From a bacterium (GTDB taxonomy: Bacteria; Eisenbacteria; RBG-16-71-46; CAIMUX01): a stretch of DNA of 64,000 bases. A program made the translations under genes and the position numbers. The stretch is taken from positions 310,001-374,000 of the forward strand of contig JAUIHP010000002.1 in NCBI GenBank assembly GCA_030431975.1, in the 5' to 3' direction. Under the pieces are notes generated by a model that was not told the origin of the DNA, searched no databases, and was given only the letters and a program-made list of their open reading frames with translations. Positions within the stretch are counted from its first letter, which is position 1. The number at the start of each line of letters is the position of its first letter. Below are positions 58,450-64,000 of this stretch, one piece after another.

Positions 58450-58614
58450 GAGTCCTCCCTTCCCCCGACTTCGAGACTATAACACCAATGAAATCAGCGG
58501 GAAGAAATCCCGGCTCTTCGCACCCTGACGAATCGTTCGTCGCGACAGGAACGCGAAGAGCCCACTCCGGGGTAGTTTCACACTATGAAGGCGGCTACCG
58601 ACGGCCCAGCCCCG

Positions 58615-59811
58615 CTACCGCGGTGGTTCCGGTCGTGTACGAAATCCGCTCAGGACACCCTGCTGGATCCAGATGGCCCCGAGGAGCAAAACGGCTGCGG
58701 CTTCATACGGTGCGGTATCAGTTCCCCTGATGTAGGCAAACGCTCCGCCTACGAACGGGATGACGATGCTACCGGATGCCAGAACGGCCTCGTGAAACTG
58801 CGTCCGCGGGCTCTCTGTTGATTCGTCTCCGAGGAGTGAGTAGTACAGACTGGACGCGTAGGAGAGTCCCAGCGGAAGTCCGATCAGTGGCGCCAGGCAG
58901 AAGACGGCCGGTCCGCCGACGAGGATCGGGAGACCGAGAAGCCCGAGCGCACATACCGCCTGTGCCAATCCCAGCCAGCGGAAGACGAAGATCCAGCGAC
59001 GCCAAACACTGAGCAGAACGAATGCCAGCGACTGGAACACATAAACCAGGAACAGGAAGATCCCAAACTCCCGGCCGCCGAGACCGCGTCCGTCCAGCAG
59101 CTTTGGAAGATGAAAGTGGAGCGCGGAACCAACGCCGAAAAGAAGAAAGTTTGAGATCCACGCCACTCGCCTCCAAGGCAGGACAGTCGCACCGTTCGAC
59201 GGCGCCACCTCGATGGGCGGCGAGTTCACGCACCTCTGCCCGCCCTCCCGCGGGAGGACCGAAGCAACCACGGGCAACTCTTCCCTCCACGGAAGGAGCA
59301 CCGCCGGCGCCATCGTCAATCCGGCTGCAATCAGGGTCGGTGCCTCGAAGCCGGCGGCGGCACTCAACAACCCGCCGACCAGGAAGCCGAGCATCTTTCC
59401 AATCGACCACGCCGTGTTGAATCGAGCGGAGAGACGAGCCAGCTCCTCGCCTCGAGCCAACCTGGGAAGCACGGCCTGGATTCCGGGCCAGAACATCCCG
59501 TTACACATCGCGACCAAAGGAAGGACGAGAAACAAGTCGCCGACGGAATCGGCTCGCAAGAGTAACAACGTGAAGAGAGCCCGACCGATGGAACCGAGGC
59601 GGGCCATGCGGTAGATCCAGGGCCGATCCACCCAGCGACCGAAGACCAACGCCGAAACCACGTACGAGCCGGCCCCAGCCAGAGGCATGAGTCCGAGTTG
59701 CAGCGAAGACGCGCCCAAGGCCACGGCCTGAAGCGCAACGACGGTCCCCACTACATAGAAGGAACCGTCGTAAAGCAACGTCGACGCATAGATGCGACCG
59801 AACGAACTCAA
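58615..59811 (-). CDS. MFS-type transporter
   Basis: A 398-residue protein with about 12 hydrophobic helices and the loop-2/3 signature VFGRWVDRPWIYRMARLGSI (G-R-x-x-D-R). Other markers are FNTAWSIGKMLGFLVGGLLS and LLFGVGSALHFHLPKLLDGR. The substrate is unknown. The start is TTG at 59811, overlapping the cpoB stop by 4 nt, so it is coupled to the Tol-Pal cluster. Confidence 0.85.
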   Translation of the reverse strand: MSSFGRIYASTLLYDGSFYVVGTVVALQAVALGASSLQLGLMPLAGAGSYVVSALVFGRWVDRPWIYRMARLGSIGRALFTLLLLRADSVGDLFLVLPLVAMCNGMFWPGIQAVLPRLARGEELARLSARFNTAWSIGKMLGFLVGGLLSAAAGFEAPTLIAAGLTMAPAVLLPWREELPVVASVLPREGGQRCVNSPPIEVAPSNGATVLPWRRVAWISNFLLFGVGSALHFHLPKLLDGRGLGGREFGIFLFLVYVFQSLAFVLLSVWRRWIFVFRWLGLAQAVCALGLLGLPILVGGPAVFCLAPLIGLPLGLSYASSLYYSLLGDESTESPRTQFHEAVLASGSIVIPFVGGAFAYIRGTDTAPYEAAAVLLLGAIWIQQGVLSGFRTRPEPPR

Positions 59812-60740
59812 TTCAGAGAGTCGAGCTTGTCCCGTGCGAGACGCGCCTCCTCCGTTTCCGGATAGGTTTCGTAGACACGGCGCAGGTAATCGACTCCGTC
59901 GGCTCTCTCGCCGAGCTGAAGTTTGGCCAGGCCGAGTTTGTAGAGCGAGGCGGGCGCGCGGTCACCCGAGCCGTGATTATCGACGACCTTCCCGTACTCC
60001 CGAATGGCCTGTTTGAAGTCGTTGCGCATGTAGTAGCTCTCACCAATCCAGTACTGCGCGTTGTCGGACAATTCGGAACTGGGTTCACGTCGCAGGTATT
60101 CTTTGAATCCGAGGATGGCGAGGGAGTAGTTGCCGCGCGTCAGGTCGAGATAGGCCTGGTCATAGACACGCTTGGACTGACCGTCGCCCGGATCGGAAAC
60201 GTACTCCCGGTCCAGGACGGAGCCGCTGCCGGACGAGTTCCCTTGGTCCACGTCGTCGTCCAAGTTCTCCCAACCACCGCCGGACCCGCCATCGTCGTCA
60301 TCGGCAGCCCCCGTCCAGTCCGGGGTTCCGCTGTACGAATCGTTGGAGTCGCGATCGGAGTCAGCGGCGCCCGACCAGTAGGGCGAGTTCCCCGAGAAGC
60401 CGGTGTTTCGGCCGATGACGTCCTGAAGCTTGGCGTCGATGGACGCGAGCTTGTCTTCGAGTTCCTTGTAGAGGTACTGGTTCTCCGCCTGGAGCGCCTG
60501 GATGGTTTCGCTCTGCGCGCCCACCTGCTCTTCCAGCTTCTGGATGTCGTACTCGATGTTTTCCTGGGCCGCGCGAATCTCTCCGACATCCGATGCGATC
60601 TCTTCGACCGTGATCGGTTGCCGCAGGGTCTTCGTGCCGTAGCACCCCGGAAGCAATCCAATCACGGCGAGACCGAGACTCGCCCGGGTGAGACCGAACC
60701 CAACCCGAAGGATGGCGCCGCCGGTTGTCTGCTTCTTCAT
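59808..60740 (-). CDS. cpoB: CpoB/YbgF-like Tol-Pal system TPR protein
   Basis: A 310-residue exported protein. The signal ends in a lipobox (LPGCYG), unlike E. coli CpoB, which is soluble. Residues about 40-105 form a coiled coil (IRAAQENIEYDIQKLEEQVG). A Ser/Asp/Gly linker follows (about 115-175), and the C-terminal 125 residues are TPR repeats (VYDQAYLDLTRGNYSLAILG, AQYWIGESYYMRNDFKQAIR). It links envelope constriction with peptidoglycan synthesis in known systems. GGAGG lies 5 nt before ATG. Confidence 0.9.
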   Translation of the reverse strand: MKKQTTGGAILRVGFGLTRASLGLAVIGLLPGCYGTKTLRQPITVEEIASDVGEIRAAQENIEYDIQKLEEQVGAQSETIQALQAENQYLYKELEDKLASIDAKLQDVIGRNTGFSGNSPYWSGAADSDRDSNDSYSGTPDWTGAADDDDGGSGGGWENLDDDVDQGNSSGSGSVLDREYVSDPGDGQSKRVYDQAYLDLTRGNYSLAILGFKEYLRREPSSELSDNAQYWIGESYYMRNDFKQAIREYGKVVDNHGSGDRAPASLYKLGLAKLQLGERADGVDYLRRVYETYPETEEARLARDKLDSLN

Positions 60741-60806
60741 GAGGACCTCCTTGCCCCGTTCGCAGCCGTCCCCGTCGTCAGCGGGGCCGGCTTGACGAGT
60801 CCGGCG

Positions 60807-61346
60807 TTATCGGGCGAAGTGCACTCGGCGGTTCTGAGCCCAGGCAGCTTCTCCGTAGCCGGTGTCGAAAGGACGCTCTTCGCCGTAGGAGATCGTCTGC
60901 AGCTTGTTGCCCGGCACACCGAGTTGCATCAGATAGCCTTTGACCGAGTCGGCACGCTTCTGCCCCAACGCCAGGTTGTACTCCACCGTACCGCGTTCGT
61001 CGCAGTGGCCCTCCAACGTCACGATTCGCCAATTCGGGTTGGCCAGGATCGCGTCGGCATTGGCTTCGATCAAACGACGGCTGTCGGAACGCAGACTGTA
61101 GGCATCGAGATCGAAGAAGACGTCGGACAGGGTCATCGGGCGGTCGGGATTCTCGCCTCCGTCCGTGATTCCCTGACGATCGCGGTCGCCGTTGTCGCCC
61201 GTGTCTGTCGGAAGATTGTTCGACGTGTCCGTGGGGACCGGGTCGGTTCCCGGATCAGCCACCGTCTTCTTCCCACAGGCTCCGGTCACGAGGGCGATAC
61301 CCAAGGCACAGACCATCAAGGTCATGTACCCAAACTTCTTGCTCAC
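60807..61346 (-). CDS. pal: Peptidoglycan-associated lipoprotein Pal
   Basis: A 179-residue OmpA-like lipoprotein. GTG at 61346 has AAAGGAG 7 nt upstream; the lipobox is VTGACGKK. A Pro/Thr/Asp linker leads to the OmpA_C domain: VFFDLDAYSLRSDSRRLIEA, TLEGHCDERGTVEYNLALGQ and KRADSVKGYL, which bind meso-DAP of peptidoglycan. The typical Pal sequence GHCDERGT-x-EYN is present. It acts in the periplasm with TolB. Confidence 0.96.
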   Translation of the reverse strand: MSKKFGYMTLMVCALGIALVTGACGKKTVADPGTDPVPTDTSNNLPTDTGDNGDRDRQGITDGGENPDRPMTLSDVFFDLDAYSLRSDSRRLIEANADAILANPNWRIVTLEGHCDERGTVEYNLALGQKRADSVKGYLMQLGVPGNKLQTISYGEERPFDTGYGEAAWAQNRRVHFAR

Positions 61347-61390
61347 TCTGTAGCTCCTTTCATCCTTGGAACTGTCGTTTTTGTAAGCCG

Positions 61391-62698
61391 TTACGGCGAG
61401 AGTGGTGGTGACCACGCCGGATTGTATTGATCGCCCCGAGACCAGGTCAACTGGCGTTTCCCCTGTCCCGTGGCGGCCATGACGAATAGGCGCTGCCCAT
61501 CCCCCGTCCGTTTCGCATACACGATATGCCGACTGTCGGGCGCCCACGAGGGATTCTCGTGATTGCCTTCTCCTCCGGTCAGACGATGGAGGGACCCGGT
61601 GTTTCCGTCCGGCGTGATCGTGAAGATGTCAAAGACGCCCTCGATGCGGCCGACGAAGGCGATCCGCTCGCCGTTCGGCGACCAGTCGGGGGAGTCGCAG
61701 AAACCGTTGAGATACGTGATGCGGCGAAGGTTCGCCCCATCGGTGTCCATGATGTAGACTTGAGGTTGCCCCGTTCGGTCCGAGACGAACGCGATCTGGT
61801 TCCCGTCCGGCGAGAAACAGGCCGAAGTCTCGATCGAACTCGCATTGAACGTCAGTCGCTTGAGTCCGGATCCATCCTTTTTCATCCAGTAGAGTTCTGT
61901 GTTCCCCTCAAACGTCAGACTGGCCACGAGGTGCTCTCCGTCGGGATGCCAGGCCGGGGCAGAGTTCAGCCCCTGCCGCTTGCTCACGGCGACGATGTCT
62001 TCGGTTCCAACCTCGAGTCGCACCAAATCGGGATTCCCACTGGCGAACGTCGTGAACGCAAGTCCCTTTCCGTTGGGAGACCAGGCCGGTGAGAGCGAGA
62101 TCGATCCCAGAGTTGTGACACGCGAAAGGCGCGCTCCGTCATAGTCGATCAGATAAATTTCTTTCGAGCCCGTGGCCGTGCCGACAAATGAGATCCGCGT
62201 CGATGCCACGCCCCGCTCCCCCGTCAGATATAGAACGATGTCATCGGAGAAAGCGTGGAGAGCCCAGCGGTCCGGAGGGTCTCCGAGCGGGTACTCGTTC
62301 TCGTAGATGAGGTCGCCAGTCTCCGAATCCACGAGCTGTCCCTGAAGGACGACCTTTCCGAAACGTTCGACGACACGCCCCCAGACGACCGCGTCGACGT
62401 TGGAGATGCGACTGCCGTATCCCTCCCGACCGACTTCGAAGAAGTCGCTGAACTCGAGGTCCTGGACGATGATCTCTTCCGGCGCCTCTCCCCGGGTCAG
62501 GAGCTTCCGCGGCGTCCCCTGGTAGGTGAAGTCGCGAACCAGGATGGGCGTCTTGTCCGCCGCTTCCCGGAGGATCTGGATGTCGAATTCCTTCGGCCCC
62601 GTGTCACCGGAGTTCGAGCCGTCCTGCGCCCGAACCGAACCGACACCGGCCAGGCCGACGACGCAAAGAAACGCGAATGTGCGAAGAAAAGGGATCAT
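61391..62698 (-). CDS. tolB: Tol-Pal system beta-propeller protein TolB
   Basis: A 435-residue periplasmic protein with a signal peptide (to about residue 25, SVRAQD). The N-terminal alpha/beta domain ends at about 155. Five or six WD-like propeller blades follow, each with the repeat SPAWSPNGKGLAFTTFASGN, SAPAWHPDGEHLVA, TSACFSPDGNQIAFVSDRTG, DSPDWSPNGERIAFVGR, NPSWAPDSRHIVY. The start overlaps the tolA stop by 4 nt (ATGA). Confidence 0.95.
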   Translation of the reverse strand: MIPFLRTFAFLCVVGLAGVGSVRAQDGSNSGDTGPKEFDIQILREAADKTPILVRDFTYQGTPRKLLTRGEAPEEIIVQDLEFSDFFEVGREGYGSRISNVDAVVWGRVVERFGKVVLQGQLVDSETGDLIYENEYPLGDPPDRWALHAFSDDIVLYLTGERGVASTRISFVGTATGSKEIYLIDYDGARLSRVTTLGSISLSPAWSPNGKGLAFTTFASGNPDLVRLEVGTEDIVAVSKRQGLNSAPAWHPDGEHLVASLTFEGNTELYWMKKDGSGLKRLTFNASSIETSACFSPDGNQIAFVSDRTGQPQVYIMDTDGANLRRITYLNGFCDSPDWSPNGERIAFVGRIEGVFDIFTITPDGNTGSLHRLTGGEGNHENPSWAPDSRHIVYAKRTGDGQRLFVMAATGQGKRQLTWSRGDQYNPAWSPPLSP

Positions 62699-63423
62699 GG
62701 AACCTCGACGAAACTAAGATGAATGCCAAGCCACTCGTGCTCATACTTGGCTGGTAGCGGCGGCAACGGTGAAGCCTTTTCCAAGGCCCGGAGTGCGGCT
62801 TGGTCAAACAAGAATGACCCGGAGCCGGATTCGACCCGGGCATCGACGATACGTCCCCCCCGCTGCACGCGGAAGTAGACCTTGGCTTTCGTTTCCGTTC
62901 CCGGCAACAGCGAGTTGGGAGGCGGAGCCCACTTCGACGAGATCTTTCGACGAAGCTGTTTCAGATAGTAGGCGTACTCGAAAGGCGGACCTTCGATCTC
63001 GATCATGACGTCGTCGCCAAGGGTCGGTCGCTCAGGGGCCTTCTTCGGAATGACTTCCGGCTCGACCGCACCGACTTTTTCCGGCTCGACTTCCGGCGGC
63101 GGAGGTTCCGGTTCCTTCTTCTTCACCGGCGGAGGCGGCTCCTCGACCTTGGGCTCCGGGGGCTTGGGCTTGAACTCTTCGACCTTCTGGAGCGGATCAG
63201 GAACATCCGGCTCGACTTTGGGGTCGACGACTTTCTTCGGGACATCCGGAATGGGGACGGGGACCGGGGCCAAGTCGGCAAACACCTGGACGGGTAGGAG
63301 TTCCTCCTCCGGAGGCTTGAAACGCGGAGTCGCGAAGACGGCGGCGCCGAACACGCCGATGACGTGGAGCGCAGCCGAGAGATAAATGGCGCGCCGAAGG
63401 GTCCAGGGCGAGCGCTTACGCAC
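62695..63423 (-). CDS. tolA: TolA/TonB-like energy transducer of the Tol cluster
   Basis: A 242-residue protein with an N-terminal anchor helix (RRAIYLSAALHVIGVFGAAV). A Pro/Glu/Lys spacer (about 45-130) gives an extended periplasmic arm. A C-terminal TonB-like domain follows (YAYYLKQLRRKISSKWAPPP, KAKVYFRVQRGGRIVDARVE, FDQAALRALEKASPLPPLPA). Its position directly before tolB identifies it as the functional TolA, although the C-terminal fold is of TonB type. The start is GTG. TolQ and TolR are not adjacent; ExbB/ExbD at 48 kb or genes beyond the window could serve. Confidence 0.85.
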   Translation of the reverse strand: MRKRSPWTLRRAIYLSAALHVIGVFGAAVFATPRFKPPEEELLPVQVFADLAPVPVPIPDVPKKVVDPKVEPDVPDPLQKVEEFKPKPPEPKVEEPPPPVKKKEPEPPPPEVEPEKVGAVEPEVIPKKAPERPTLGDDVMIEIEGPPFEYAYYLKQLRRKISSKWAPPPNSLLPGTETKAKVYFRVQRGGRIVDARVESGSGSFLFDQAALRALEKASPLPPLPAKYEHEWLGIHLSFVEVP

Positions 63424-63487
63424 GTTCAGCCGCAGCCCCGCCGACTCGAGGATCTGCCGCTCGCCTCTGTCGAGTGTTCAGGATTGG

Positions 63488-63585
63488 GTCGTCCAGCATC
63501 AGGTCGTCCTGCATCGCGTCTTCTTGCGTCGCGTCGTGTCGAATTGCGTCGTGTTGCATTGCGTCGTCTTGCATTGCGTCGTTCA
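63488..63585. repeat. 15-bp degenerate tandem repeat upstream of tolA
   Basis: Six or so copies of a unit near TTGCATTGCGTCGTC. On the minus strand one frame reads consecutive DDAMQ/HDAIR-type pentapeptides, and that frame (63622 to 63416) overlaps the tolA start by 8 nt. Whether it is translated is unclear. Confidence 0.8.
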
Positions 63586-63600
63586 CTCGGTTGCGGGTCA

Positions 63601-63999
63601 CTACTCGGGCTCCAAACCCCAATCGACCCTGGGTGCGGGCCGGGACCGGAGTCGATCAAACGTCCCGGCCACCTCCAACCAACGGACTGCCGCCACGTCG
63701 ACGGCTGGCTCTGGTCCGAAACCGTCGAGTCCGGCCCGGGACCATTCAGCCTCTACTGCTCCTTTCAGAGCAAGCACATCCCTCATCTCACCCGAACGCG
63801 TGCCGGAAAGTTCCCGCTGCCTCCAGGAGACGATCCGACTCAAGAACCGGCTCGAGGCGATATCCCGAAGCGACTCCATTCCATGAAGTTGCACTTCCAC
63901 CCTTTCGACGGTGATCCGGTCCGGAGCCAGGGCCTTGACCCGCGATCCTCGCGGACCGTTCGCTTTGGGTCCCGAGCTGAAACTTCGGGCCGTTTCCAT
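63601..63999 (-). CDS. Hypothetical protein, weakly AcpS-like
   Basis: A 132-residue frame from an ATG at 63999; it may start further right, outside the window. Codon use fits a real gene. Residues 28-112 (DRITVERVEV, SRFLSRIVSWRQREL, DVLALKGAVEAEWSRAGLDG) faintly follow the pattern of 4'-phosphopantetheinyl transferases of the AcpS type. The Mg-binding Glu of the KEA motif would be Gly, so it is either degenerate or unrelated. It lies upstream of tolA on the same strand. Confidence 0.4.
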   Translation of the reverse strand: METARSFSSGPKANGPRGSRVKALAPDRITVERVEVQLHGMESLRDIASSRFLSRIVSWRQRELSGTRSGEMRDVLALKGAVEAEWSRAGLDGFGPEPAVDVAAVRWLEVAGTFDRLRSRPAPRVDWGLEPE

Positions 64000-64000
64000 G

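Noticed and set aside
1-64000. tRNA or rRNA genes, insertion sequences, phage genes
   Set aside because: No cloverleaf-like segments, rRNA motifs, transposase or integrase sequences were recognised by eye; this is not a substitute for a covariance-model search.

Overview
The window looks like one contiguous GC-rich chromosomal segment of a Gram-negative bacterium with an outer membrane. Tol-Pal genes, a TonB/ExbB/ExbD set, lipoproteins and a complete proton-pumping complex I support this. Seven large exported proteins end in the same FlgD-Ig-like C-terminal module. Four of them are tandem LVIVD ('choice-of-anchor B') paralogues. Together with the Cys-rich subtilase this is typical of little-cultivated FCB-superphylum lineages (Eisenbacteria, Krumholzibacteria or Latescibacteria type). 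That placement is inference from protein style only. TGA is an ordinary stop codon in many genes here, and GTG and TTG starts are common.

Layout: 1-1650 holds a Nudix hydrolase (cut by the window edge) and an Ig/FN3 lipoprotein. 1794-16840 is a minus-strand nuo operon, nuoA-B-CD-E-F-G-H-I-J-K-L-M-N, with a HAD phosphatase coupled at its end. A promoter and a 24-bp palindrome lie in its leader. 17042-28404 is the tandem array of four LVIVD proteins plus a small lipoprotein. 28564-31606 (+) is an FdhF/YdeP-like molybdoenzyme and a DUF1801 protein. 31646-33713 (-) is an ECF sigma factor, a soluble zinc anti-sigma factor and a glycosyltransferase. 33793-36787 holds a sulfatase-fold/TPR protein and a DUF502 membrane protein. 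37152-39993 (+) holds 4-hydroxyphenylpyruvate dioxygenase, homogentisate dioxygenase and a nitrobindin-like protein. It faces an unusual nucleotidyltransferase-acetyltransferase fusion. 41380-45892 (+) holds two secreted proteases, followed by a flavin-reductase-like protein. 46767-50010 (-) is tonB/exbB/exbD, a membrane protein and a peroxiredoxin. 50304-53998 is an M16 protease pair. 54268-58449 holds two secreted proteins of unknown function. 58615-63423 is tolA-tolB-pal-cpoB plus an MFS transporter.

The most notable item is the peroxiredoxin at 46767-47234. Its reading frame is interrupted by a single in-frame TGA exactly where the peroxidatic cysteine of the P-x3-T-x2-C motif should be. 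A stem-loop lies at the right distance downstream. It is best read as a selenocysteine peroxiredoxin, which simple ORF calling misses entirely.

Many small tandem repeats (11-20 bp units) are scattered through the window. Some are intergenic. Others are expressed as low-complexity segments: His-rich in NuoL, Ala-Pro in the TonB-like protein, Val-Pro-Gly in ExbB.
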